Assembly: GCA_963579025.1 (NCBI GenBank)
Contig: CAUZFZ010000226.1
Span: 1 to 12,697, forward strand
Length of the DNA stretch: 12,697 bases
Direction: 5' to 3'
From: CAUZFZ01 sp963579025
GTDB lineage: Bacteria; Planctomycetota; Planctomycetia; Planctomycetales; Planctomycetaceae
Shown here one piece after another: positions 6,365-12,697 of the stretch. The notes beneath the pieces are model-generated. The model ran no database searches. It saw nothing but the letters and a program-made list of their open reading frames with translations, and had not been told where the DNA came from. How positions within the stretch are numbered: the first letter of the stretch is position 1; each line of letters opens with the position of its first letter. A program made the position numbers and the translations under genes.

Positions 6365-9046
6365 TTATTGTGAACCTAGCACGTCCCCGTCAGATACAGC
6401 CAGGCTTCGGAGTTCATGGAGAGAGTCTTGAGCTGATTCTGGAGAGTTGAGTCCGAGAGCCTGCTCAAGGATGCGGCGTTCGGTTTCAATCAAATCCAGC
6501 AGTACTCGGCGGTCCTGACCGGCCAAATACCGCAGCCCGACCTCAAAGATCCGCAGCGGCACCTGCAGCGCGGGAATGCGGGCCCCCGCCTCGCGCCACA
6601 CCTCGCCCCAGCCCACCAGCCCCTCGCCGCTGAGCATCTTCGCATCCAGATTCGACAGGCTGCGGACCAGACCGTCACCGACCATTTCGGCCTGGCCGGC
6701 AGAGGCGTAAATCTCGGTCAGACGGCCGGCCCGTTCCTGCCAGACCTCCGGCTTTGTGCCGGAAGCCGCAATGGTCCCGATCATCGACTCGACGTCACCC
6801 GCGAACTGCCACTGGTTCGGCCAGTGCGTCTCGAAGGCCCGCTCCAGTGCCGCAAACCCCTCGTTCCAGCGACCGAGTTCAAACAGCGGCCCCATTCGAT
6901 TGAACGTCGGCGCGGCACAGTCCGAATCGACTTCGCGGGATCGGTCAAAACTTTCCAGGGACTCCTCGAAACGACCGAGACTGTGCAGTGCAGTGGCGCG
7001 ATTGTTCCATGCGTCCGCGTAATCTGAGTCTATTGCAAGGGCTTTATCCCAACTCGCAAGCGCCTCGTTGAAACGCCCGAGGGCGTGCAGTGCGGCACCG
7101 CGACCGTTCCATGCTAGAGCAAAGTCCGGATCGAGTCCGAGGGCCTTGTCGCAACTCGCGCACGACTCATCGAAACGGCCGAGGTCCTGCAGAGCGTGTC
7201 CACGGTTATTCCAAGCCCATGCGTCGTCCGGTTCAAATTCGAGGGCCTTGTCCCAACTCAACAACGCCTCCTCGAAACGGCCAAGGTGCCGCAGAGCGTG
7301 TCCGCGGTTGTTCCAAGCGAAGGCGGAATCTGGATCGAGTTCGAGGGCCTTGTCGTAACTCACCAACGACTCCTCGAAACGGCCGAGGTGGCGCAGAGCG
7401 TTTCCGCGGTTGTTCCAAGCGAAGGCGGAATCTGGATCGAGTTCGAGGGCCTTGTCGTAACTCACCAGCGACTCCCCGACACGATCGAGGATCTCCAGTA
7501 TGGCACCGCGGTTGTTCCAAGCGCTGGGGTCGTCCGGATCGAGTTCGACGACCTTGTCGAAACTCTCGAGCGTCTCCTCGAATCGCTGGACCTGCACGAG
7601 CCAGTAACCGAGTTCGAACCAGTCCGCCGCCGTGCCGCGGGTGTGGGCGAGTTCTTCGCGTGCAGCGATGGCTTCTTCAACACGGCCGGCCGATTCGGCT
7701 TCTTCGATCGCGGCGAGGATTGGACGCAAACGTGGGTCTTCCGAGCTGGTCGCAGCCTCCAACGCGGCTACCACGTGCATCCGCGCGCGGCTCGCGGACA
7801 CGGGCAGACGGCCCAGTTGCTCGGTCAGTTCGTCGGCGCGATACCACACGCGGAGGAAGTCCACGATCAGGCGGATCGGGCCGCGGCGGTTTTCTTTCAG
7901 CTCGAACGACAGACGCATCAGTGGTTCGGTCAGCTCGTACAGCGACTCGCGGCCCCGGGGGTTGCTCGTCACGTAACCGAGTTGCCGTAGCGTCTTAAGC
8001 TGACCCGCCGCCGTCTGATCGGTGATGAACAGCCGGCGGGCGATCTCCTTGACTGGTGCCGGACGCTCGCACGTACAAAGGTGCTCGACGATGCGGCGCT
8101 GCTGAGCTGACAGCCAGCGCAGTCGCTCCTGATAGTACGGCGTCAGCTCGTCGAGCATGCGTTCGAACGGGCTGATCAGCTCGTCCAGCGTCTCGCGCGT
8201 CGCGAACTCCGCGAGCACGATGTAAACGCGATGGTTCCCGCCCGACAGATGATGCAGCGCCCGCACCCGTGCGCGGCCGTCCGCCGTGCTCAGAAACGCC
8301 GCCAGCTCCGCTGCGGTCCGTTCGGCCTCGGAGTCACCGTTCTCCTGGGCTTCGGCCTGCCGTACGCGGGCGATGTTACGCAGTAAACGGGCCGCTTCAT
8401 CGACGGTCAGCGGTTTCAGGTGCTCGATCTGAAACGTGCCGAAGAACGGACTGGTCCGCTTCGACACGCCCGCAAACAGCCCCTGCGCCGTCGCCAGTAC
8501 CGTCGACACCGGATGCTCCTGCAGAAAGCTCCGCCACTGCTGCTGCCCCTCTCTGCCCATACCGGAAAACAGACCGTCAAGGTTCTCGACAATGACCAGC
8601 AGCACGTAGTCGCCAAGCTGGTCCAGCAGCGCGCTGACGGCGGACTCCCGAGCCCGCTCGGGCCCAGCGGCACCGGCCTCGATCACAGACTCGATCCGTT
8701 CAGCTGAGAATTCGCCGGGATACTCGTCCGTCAGCGCCCGCAGAATCCGCAGCAGCAGTTCGACGAACGACGCACTCGATTCGTCCTCATTGAGCCACGC
8801 GACCCGCAGCCGCTCGCCGAGATCCTCCTGCTGCCTGATGCGGTGCCGGACGAGCGACACAAGGTGAGTCTTGCCGAGCCCACGGGCTCCAATCAGCAGC
8901 GAATGATGCCGGTCGTTCGTCAGAACGCTTTCGCGGATCCGCTCGACCAGATCGTCCACGAGGTCGTGCCGCTGGACGAAGATGTCCTGCAGAATCTGTG
9001 GGTCCGTCTGACTCGGCGAGAACCGCCAGATCATTCCGTCGCTCAT
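6365..9046 (-). CDS. STAND-type P-loop ATPase with winged helix and eight TPRs
   Basis: This 893-residue protein is built like an NTP-driven switch. It has Walker A GARGLGKT (53-60, Lys59), Walker B YVLLVIVENLDGLF (147-160) and TAQGLF as a probable sensor (186-191). A winged-helix domain at ~312-372 (QQRRIVEHL, VKEIARRLFITDQTAAGQL) ends in an ELTEPLMRLSFEL segment typical of such ATPases. Eight 34-residue TPRs follow at ~476-745 (consensus AWNNRG.AL..LGRFEESL.S.DKALELDPD). The ~150-residue C-terminal end is unrecognised. No membrane segment or effector domain is seen. I use ATG 9046 (MSDGMIW), because it overlaps the stop of the upstream ATPase gene as ATGA; a GTG at 9070 is possible. The N-terminal half resembles AAA16/nSTAND ATPases, and the TPRs are probably for ligand or partner binding. 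A defence or regulatory role is inference. Confidence 0.85.
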   Translation of the reverse strand: MSDGMIWRFSPSQTDPQILQDIFVQRHDLVDDLVERIRESVLTNDRHHSLLIGARGLGKTHLVSLVRHRIRQQEDLGERLRVAWLNEDESSASFVELLLRILRALTDEYPGEFSAERIESVIEAGAAGPERARESAVSALLDQLGDYVLLVIVENLDGLFSGMGREGQQQWRSFLQEHPVSTVLATAQGLFAGVSKRTSPFFGTFQIEHLKPLTVDEAARLLRNIARVRQAEAQENGDSEAERTAAELAAFLSTADGRARVRALHHLSGGNHRVYIVLAEFATRETLDELISPFERMLDELTPYYQERLRWLSAQQRRIVEHLCTCERPAPVKEIARRLFITDQTAAGQLKTLRQLGYVTSNPRGRESLYELTEPLMRLSFELKENRRGPIRLIVDFLRVWYRADELTEQLGRLPVSASRARMHVVAALEAATSSEDPRLRPILAAIEEAESAGRVEEAIAAREELAHTRGTAADWFELGYWLVQVQRFEETLESFDKVVELDPDDPSAWNNRGAILEILDRVGESLVSYDKALELDPDSAFAWNNRGNALRHLGRFEESLVSYDKALELDPDSAFAWNNRGHALRHLGRFEEALLSWDKALEFEPDDAWAWNNRGHALQDLGRFDESCASCDKALGLDPDFALAWNGRGAALHALGRFNEALASWDKALAIDSDYADAWNNRATALHSLGRFEESLESFDRSREVDSDCAAPTFNRMGPLFELGRWNEGFAALERAFETHWPNQWQFAGDVESMIGTIAASGTKPEVWQERAGRLTEIYASAGQAEMVGDGLVRSLSNLDAKMLSGEGLVGWGEVWREAGARIPALQVPLRIFEVGLRYLAGQDRRVLLDLIETERRILEQALGLNSPESAQDSLHELRSLAVSDGDVLGSQ
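6812..7621 (-). repeat. TPR-encoding 102-bp tandem DNA repeats
   Basis: Eight successive 102-bp units within the ATPase/TPR gene encode 34-residue TPRs. The units starting near 7311 and 7413 are almost identical at the DNA level over about 65 bp (from TTCCAAGCGAAGGCGGAATC onward), including third codon positions, which points to recent duplication or gene conversion. Outer units are more diverged, as expected for arrays that grow from the middle. Confidence 0.85.
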
Positions 9047-10227
9047 TCCAGTCCCCGATCGAGCTTCCACCAGCGGCCGATCAGCGGGAAGCGGAAGCCG
9101 TACTCGTTCTCCGGCGTGCGTTTGAGGTAGTGATCACGTTCCATCAGCCGCAGCACTCGCAACAGCCGGTCGCGGTCGTCGAACGGCTCGATTGAGCCGG
9201 CCGGATTCGGGTGGGCCTTGAGCTGATTCAGCAGCTCATTCGCCGCAGGCGGGCCGTCCGACTGCGACAGCTCGTCGAGGATCGTCACGACGAGTGCCGC
9301 GTCGTCCCTGTAGTAATCAGGTATTCGGTCACGATAATGCCCGAGTTCCCACGGGTCGTTCGCGTCGACAAGCTGCTCGGCGACGACTTCTTCGATGCGG
9401 TCAGGCTCAGCCGGCCGTTGCGACGTCCGCAGAACCCGCGCCAGATGGTGGATGTAGAACGGGATGTAGTCGGACGCCTCCGCCATGCACTCCGCCGCCG
9501 CGTCGACATCCGATGTTGTCAGCGCTTCTCCGTGGATCAGCCGCCGAGCCAGCTCAGCCGCGTCCGCCGGAGCCAGCGGTGTGACTTCCACCTGGTAGAC
9601 GTCGTTGATCGGCGCGCCGGTTCCCCCAGTCAGCTGCAGCCGGGCGAGCACGTGATGCAGACCGATCGAACCGGTCAGGACCATGCGGAAGTCGCTATGC
9701 GTGTGCCGCAGCGCACGGAGCACGTCGAGCACTTCACGAGCCGTGGCCGGCCCGTCCCGCTGGAGAATATTGTCGATCATGTCCGGGAACTCGTCCCAGA
9801 AGAACACCAGCTTCTGCTCAGCCTGCTCATGCACCAGATCCTCGATGGATCGCGTCAGCAGTTCCTTCCAGCCCTGTGGATGAGCCGCCAGTTCTCCGAC
9901 CCCCACGATCTTCACGCCGCGGTCGTTGAGCCATTTCAAAGCTCGGTTCGCGGTCTTCCGCCATCCGCTCAGGTACTGCTGCACGGCTCCGAAGACCTTG
10001 AGAGAGAATTCTTCGGCGGTATGGACGTCTTCAATCTCCTGATAGACCGGGAACCAGGGACCCGGCGCTTCGGCTCTCATTTTCTGAACGACGCACGTCT
10101 TGCCGATCCGTCGCTCTGCGGTCAGCAGGACGCTCTGGTGTTCGAGTGTTTGCCAGAGCGCTCGAATCAGGTCGTCACGGCCGATGACATTGTCGGGAGC
10201 GACTTGCCCCCCCGGATTTGCCTTCAT
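9043..10227 (-). CDS. AAA/STAND-like ATPase, first gene of the ATPase pair
   Basis: This 394-residue protein has NVIGRDDLIRALW (13-25), the usual entry to an Orc1/AAA-type ATPase module. Walker A is AERRIGKT (37-44, Lys43), and Walker B LVFFWDEF (140-147) has the Asp145-Glu146 catalytic pair. A sensor-like LTGSIGLHHV lies at 184-193. The C-terminal ~100 residues look like a winged helix ending in FRFPLIGRWWKLDRGLE, common in archaeal-type ATPases (AAA_35/ATPase_2 style). I moved the start from 10275 to ATG 10227 (MKANPGG): it has GGAG 8 nt upstream, and the likely promoter -10 overlaps the 10275 codon. Its stop overlaps the next gene by 4 bp, indicating translational coupling and probably a stoichiometric complex of the two ATPases. 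No effector domain is recognisable. Confidence 0.85.
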   Translation of the reverse strand: MKANPGGQVAPDNVIGRDDLIRALWQTLEHQSVLLTAERRIGKTCVVQKMRAEAPGPWFPVYQEIEDVHTAEEFSLKVFGAVQQYLSGWRKTANRALKWLNDRGVKIVGVGELAAHPQGWKELLTRSIEDLVHEQAEQKLVFFWDEFPDMIDNILQRDGPATAREVLDVLRALRHTHSDFRMVLTGSIGLHHVLARLQLTGGTGAPINDVYQVEVTPLAPADAAELARRLIHGEALTTSDVDAAAECMAEASDYIPFYIHHLARVLRTSQRPAEPDRIEEVVAEQLVDANDPWELGHYRDRIPDYYRDDAALVVTILDELSQSDGPPAANELLNQLKAHPNPAGSIEPFDDRDRLLRVLRLMERDHYLKRTPENEYGFRFPLIGRWWKLDRGLE

Positions 10228-10235
10228 TTGTGCGA

Positions 10236-10239
10236 CTCC
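10236..10239 (-). promoter_or_regulatory. Shine-Dalgarno GGAG deciding the ATPase start
   Basis: GGAG on the minus strand sits 8 nt before ATG 10227. No comparable site precedes the more upstream ATG at 10275, which lies inside the promoter. Confidence 0.6.
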
Positions 10240-10273
10240 AACCTCGAAATGGCGACGCCGTTCGATTGGCAAC

Positions 10274-10301
10274 ATAGTACGACGTTAACAACGTACGTCA
10301 A
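10274..10301 (-). promoter_or_regulatory. Promoter with operator-like palindrome, ATPase pair operon
   Basis: The minus strand carries TTGACG (10296-10301), a 16-bp spacer and TACTAT (10274-10279), the best sigma-70-like promoter in the window. The spacer holds the palindrome ACGTT-AAC-AACGT (10282-10294). Two further CGTACGT motifs (10292-10298 and 10308-10314) flank an AT-rich stretch just upstream. This arrangement suggests repression by a dimeric DNA-binding protein, possibly one of the two winged-helix ATPases. The regulator is not identified. Confidence 0.6.
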
Positions 10302-10363
10302 TATTATCGTACGTGAATCAGAGTGATTTGAGGCTAAGCCGACAAACAAGTACTCCGGAGACA

Positions 10364-10813
10364 TCGGCCCACACATCAGTGAAGGCTCGCGTGGAAGACT
10401 GCCGGACGCGAGGCGTGCTGGATGACGTCGCGGACCAGCCATCTGATCGCACGCGTATGGATCAGAATCTGGAGGACGAATCGTTCTGGCTGGCTCCGAT
10501 CGAGGAGCGTCGGGAACGTGGCGGAGAGCGGGCGGGGATCACGTCGCAGGTGAATCTGGCGAGCTATCTGCGACTGCTGGACTGGTCAGCGCGGCTGTTG
10601 CGGCCTGGTAAGTCGCGGATGCCGTTCGAGGTGGCGGGCATTCTGGAGCGTCTGGAGAGCAACGCTGATGTGTGGCGTCATCGACTGGAACGTCTACGGC
10701 GTCGCGACCGTCTGTACGGCGTGGTGTTCGCGACAAGCCGCGCCTCGATCAACCGTCTCGCCGAGACCCGAGGAGTGAAGAAGCTGAGCAACGTCACCGG
10801 CTGTCCGGACTGA
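10364..10813 (+). pseudogene. C-terminal fragment of IS200-like/RAYT transposase
   Basis: It encodes the same ~149-residue tail as copy B: HTSVKARVEDC, FWLAPI, YLRLLDWSARL, AGILERL, then the Arg-rich end and stop at 10811-10813. About eight amino-acid changes separate it from B (for example LDDV for LEEV and LESNAD for LGSSGD) out of roughly 16 base changes, so there is little sign of strong purifying selection. The catalytic Y1 domain is absent, as in B. Confidence 0.65.
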
Positions 10814-11076
10814 GCCAGGAACGATGTTTGACCAACTGGCATGCCTCCCCGCTGCCTCCCGGGCCCGCGATGCCAGGGCGAGAGAGTCGATTCCCACCGG
10901 CTCGCGGCTGGGATTCATTTTCACGGCGTCCTGAGTGCATGTGACGTCAGACCCTTCCGAATTCCAAAGCTCACCAACGAGCCTGGTCGTTTCGGGGGCC
11001 GCCGAGCCCTTGCAGCATCCACGATCGACTGCCCCTATTCTCTGCCCGGGCACTTCCTACAATGCCTGTCCTAGTT
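10364..11076 (+). repeat. Repeat copy D, full length (713 bp)
   Basis: This copy begins at the same base as copy B (TCGGCCCACACATC) and ends in TCCTAGTT. Its coding part, 10364-10813, is colinear with B with no indel. The tail (10814-11076) has only one unit of the 15-bp GC-rich motif and is therefore slightly shorter. The sequences before 10364 and before 2308 are unrelated, so the shared left boundary is real. The TMEM43-family gene converges on its right end, with a small MITE-like element inserted between them. Confidence 0.85.
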
Positions 11077-11090
11077 CTTGCCAACGGAAA

Positions 11091-11212
11091 CGACACGTGG
11101 GACAAAAGTCGTGACTTGGAAATCGCGCTACTGCATATTGTGCTGAGCGCCGTCACCAATCGCGACATGCTGTGGTCCCGTTGTTCCGTCCGGACTTTTG
11201 TCGCACGTGTCG
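11091..11212. mobile_element. 122-bp MITE-like element with 20-bp terminal inverted repeats
   Basis: The left arm is CGACACGTGGGACAAAAGTC (11091-11110) and the right arm GACTTTTGTCGCACGTGTCG (11193-11212). They are reverse complements with one mismatch in 20. GAAA occurs directly outside both ends (11087-11090 and 11213-11216), as expected for a 4-bp target-site duplication. The 82-bp interior has no reading frame of note. It fits a non-autonomous miniature element moved by a DDE transposase encoded elsewhere. It could alternatively act as a terminator between repeat D and the TMEM43-family gene, but it has no clear T-tract. Confidence 0.65.
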
Positions 11213-11243
11213 GAAACTGTCACGGATTACCCTTGAGGGAATC

Positions 11244-12401
11244 TCAGGCGGCGGCGGATCGTCGAGGCCTCTTAAGGAACAGCATAACGATGGCGCCGAG
11301 TGCCAGGAGAAGAAGCGGCACTCCGATCAGCGGGCGGTAGAAAACCCACGCAAAGCCAATAACCAGACACGAGCCAGTGATCGTCAGGAGTCCGGCAACC
11401 AGCCCGAGTCCCATTTCCACAAGATCGCCCAGGAATGGCAGCACGTCCGCCAGGACCGAGATTGGCTTAGTGATCAACATCAGGCCGATGAACATCAGGA
11501 CCGCGCCGACGCCCCGCAGAATCCATGTGAGCTGTGTGTTTTCAGCCTGTGCCATCGCAAACATCTGGTCCGCACCGACTGTTCCCATCCGCAGCATGTC
11601 CAGCGCGTCGCCGGCCTTTGTCTGATAGGGCTGGAAAGAGTCACCCGTCTGCTGCGCCACGACACTCACGTCGGCCGGCAGCGTGACAGAAAAGCTGATG
11701 CGGCAGTCACCGATCTGTGGTTCATTCGGGTTCGTGCCCAGATACAGCGTCTGGCTGCCCTGCAGCTGCATGCGTTCGGTAAGTGTCTCCGGGATGTTCT
11801 CGGCGCTGACTTCCACGTCCTTTGCGTTCTCGATCATATTTCGCAGTGACGGACTGAGCCGATAGGCTCCAACAGTGACCTTGTCGGCATGCAGCGTTTT
11901 CGCCTGGACAGGCATCGTGTCCGGATTCTGGTGCGTGCTGCGGTGTTTCTGATTGAAGGAATTCGAATCGATCAACGAACTCGACCAGGTCTCCTCGTAG
12001 GTGTAAGTCGTCACTGTTTCCGTGCCGCCCCCGACTTTCTTCCGCGTGTCTGAGTCCTTGTCTTCTTTCCATTGATACATCTCGACGAGTCGAACAAGTC
12101 GAATGGCATTTTGCTCGACATGAAACTCTTCATCGTGCAGGACGTCGTCGGTGATGGCCTTGCCACTGATGTGTACAAGCTGTTGATTATTGGCAGACTC
12201 GACCTTGTCCGCGGAAGCGGAAACGACGGCACCCAATCCTTCATCAAGACCCTTTGCCGTCTGCACCGCGCGACCTTCGTTCCAGAACAGAACGACCACG
12301 GAAATGCCACACAAAAGCATTCCAACCAGAATGCCCTTGATGGAACTGCCAATGCGGCCGAGCCAGCCCTGGCTTGAAACTTCGGTGAAGGAATCGGACA
12401 T
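11244..12401 (-). CDS. TMEM43 (LUMA) family membrane protein
   Basis: This 385-residue protein has one membrane segment at ~21-40, followed immediately by the family-typical WNEGRAV (40-46). A large, mostly polar domain covers ~50-285 and should lie outside the cytoplasm or in an internal compartment. Three or more further hydrophobic segments lie at ~292-311, ~328-355 and ~357-376, before a basic tail KRPRRSAAA. This is the full TMEM43 layout. The eukaryotic member sits in the ER and inner nuclear membrane. Bacterial members are uncharacterised; I recall proposals linking them to membrane-associated conflict systems but cannot confirm them here. The start is ATG 12401 (MSDSFTEV), because AGGA lies 5 nt upstream. 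The longer open frame to 12542 reads through a tandem repeat and gives low-complexity HQQSRL units, so I reject it. Monocistronic. Confidence 0.87.
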   Translation of the reverse strand: MSDSFTEVSSQGWLGRIGSSIKGILVGMLLCGISVVVLFWNEGRAVQTAKGLDEGLGAVVSASADKVESANNQQLVHISGKAITDDVLHDEEFHVEQNAIRLVRLVEMYQWKEDKDSDTRKKVGGGTETVTTYTYEETWSSSLIDSNSFNQKHRSTHQNPDTMPVQAKTLHADKVTVGAYRLSPSLRNMIENAKDVEVSAENIPETLTERMQLQGSQTLYLGTNPNEPQIGDCRISFSVTLPADVSVVAQQTGDSFQPYQTKAGDALDMLRMGTVGADQMFAMAQAENTQLTWILRGVGAVLMFIGLMLITKPISVLADVLPFLGDLVEMGLGLVAGLLTITGSCLVIGFAWVFYRPLIGVPLLLLALGAIVMLFLKRPRRSAAA

Positions 12402-12406
12402 GGGAA

Positions 12407-12410
12407 TCCT
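12407..12410 (-). promoter_or_regulatory. Shine-Dalgarno AGGA deciding the TMEM43-family start
   Basis: AGGA on the minus strand lies 5 nt before ATG 12401 and supports this start over the upstream in-frame extension. Confidence 0.55.
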
Positions 12411-12420
12411 AATGATGTGA

Positions 12421-12492
12421 CGGGACTGCTGATGCAACCGGGACTGCTGATGCAACCGGGACTGCTGATGCAACCTGGACTGCTGATGCAAC
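12421..12492. repeat. 18-bp tandem repeat, four copies
   Basis: The unit CGGGACTGCTGATGCAAC occurs four times without spacers; the fourth copy has one change (CTGG for CGGG). The array lies 20 bp upstream of the TMEM43-family start, so it sits in the promoter or 5' leader. Perfect unit identity implies recent expansion. A multiple of three keeps an upstream reading frame open. Copy number changes could alter expression. Confidence 0.9.
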
Positions 12493-12697
12493 ATCGTGCC
12501 GGAGCGTGAGATCTTTCGATGATGCACGCGCCAAGAAATCAATCGGTGGTCGCTTCAAGGTCGGACTAAACCGGACTTGAAACGGCCTCTTGAGGGTTTC
12601 AGCCTTGAAAAGGCCGTATTCGGTGGCTCAGACCGGCGTGTTTTTCTGCGTGCTGTAGCCAGAAATTAGTCGAAATAATTTCATTTCAGGGCCAGGC
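12493..12697. other. Right-end noncoding region with inverted repeats
   Basis: No credible gene is seen. Two small inverted repeats are present: TTCAAGGTCGG/CCGGACTTGAA (12554-12564 and 12571-12581, imperfect) and ACGGCCT/AGGCCGT (12582-12588 and 12611-12617, perfect, extendable with mismatches). They could be leader structures upstream of the TMEM43-family gene or a terminator for something to the right. No T-tract follows on either strand. The final ~35 bases are AT-rich and may hold a promoter, but I cannot assign one. Confidence 0.35.

Noticed and set aside
7090..7998. 302- and 264-residue plus-strand frames opposite the TPR region
   Set aside because: Their repetitive Arg/Pro/Gly-rich sequence is the mirror of the 102-bp TPR repeats on the true coding strand.
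9211..10326. 371-residue plus-strand frame opposite the first ATPase
   Set aside because: It is antisense to a gene with clear Walker motifs and arises from GC-rich third positions; its sequence shows no domain.
107..11076. Classical integron with attC sites
   Set aside because: No integrase gene and no attC core pattern (RYYYAAC ... GTTRRRY) that I can find. The repeats are far longer and carry a transposase tail. Only the layout is similar.
11172..11849. 225-residue plus-strand frame over the TMEM43-family gene
   Set aside because: Antisense shadow of a well-supported membrane protein, with no recognisable motif and no start signals.
12421..12492. CRISPR array from the regularly repeated 18-bp units
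   Set aside because: The units are contiguous with no spacers, too short for CRISPR repeats, and no cas gene is present. It is a simple tandem repeat.
12402..12542. N-terminal extension of the TMEM43-family protein with HQQSRL repeats
   Set aside because: It is produced by translating the 18-bp tandem repeat. ATG 12401 with AGGA fits the family's N-terminus.

Overview
This window is most likely bacterial chromosome from a large, GC-rich genome. I lean towards Planctomycetota or a relative. The reasons are scattered fragments of a transposase-like (RAYT-type) tail, STAND-type ATPases with TPR arrays, a TMEM43-family membrane protein, a TIR protein and a GAF/class III cyclase, all with loose spacing. 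The taxonomic call is inference. I see no rRNA, tRNA or CRISPR.

Layout. Six credible intact protein genes lie in the window, all on the minus strand, in four blocks. The blocks are separated by four direct copies (A-D) of one repeat, all in + orientation. From left to right: repeat A (107-159, only the last 53 bp of the repeat); a two-GAF-like class III nucleotide cyclase (219-2006); repeat B (2308-3023); a TIR-domain membrane protein preceded in its operon by an MFS transporter (3078-4322 and 4341-5702); repeat C (5853-6277, 5'-truncated); a translationally coupled pair of P-loop ATPases, the second carrying about eight TPRs (9043-10227 and 6365-9046); repeat D (10364-11076); a 122-bp MITE-like inverted repeat with a 4-bp target duplication (11091-11212); and a TMEM43-family membrane protein (11244-12401) with a 4 x 18-bp tandem repeat just upstream.

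The repeat. Full copies B and D are about 715 bp and about 96% identical by eye over their coding part. They begin at the same base and encode only the C-terminal ~149 residues of what looks like an IS200-like/REP-associated (RAYT) transposase; the catalytic Y1 domain is absent. A conserved ~260-bp noncoding tail follows and ends in TCCTAGTT. Each minus-strand gene block stops 41-87 bp past a repeat end (not counting the MITE insertion), so the genes converge on the repeats. The result resembles a cassette array: promoter, one or two genes, then a shared 3' repeat. The cargo types are signalling and conflict-type proteins (cyclase, TIR, STAND/TPR, TMEM43). Whether the array moves, exchanges cargo by recombination between direct repeats, or is only a family of decayed dispersed repeats cannot be decided from one window. 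It is the main thing to follow up.

How the genes could work together. The ATPase pair (ATGA overlap) and the MFS-TIR pair are clear operons, and each has a candidate promoter with a small palindrome in its spacer. Nothing in the sequence shows that the four blocks act in one pathway. They look like independent modules collected at one locus.
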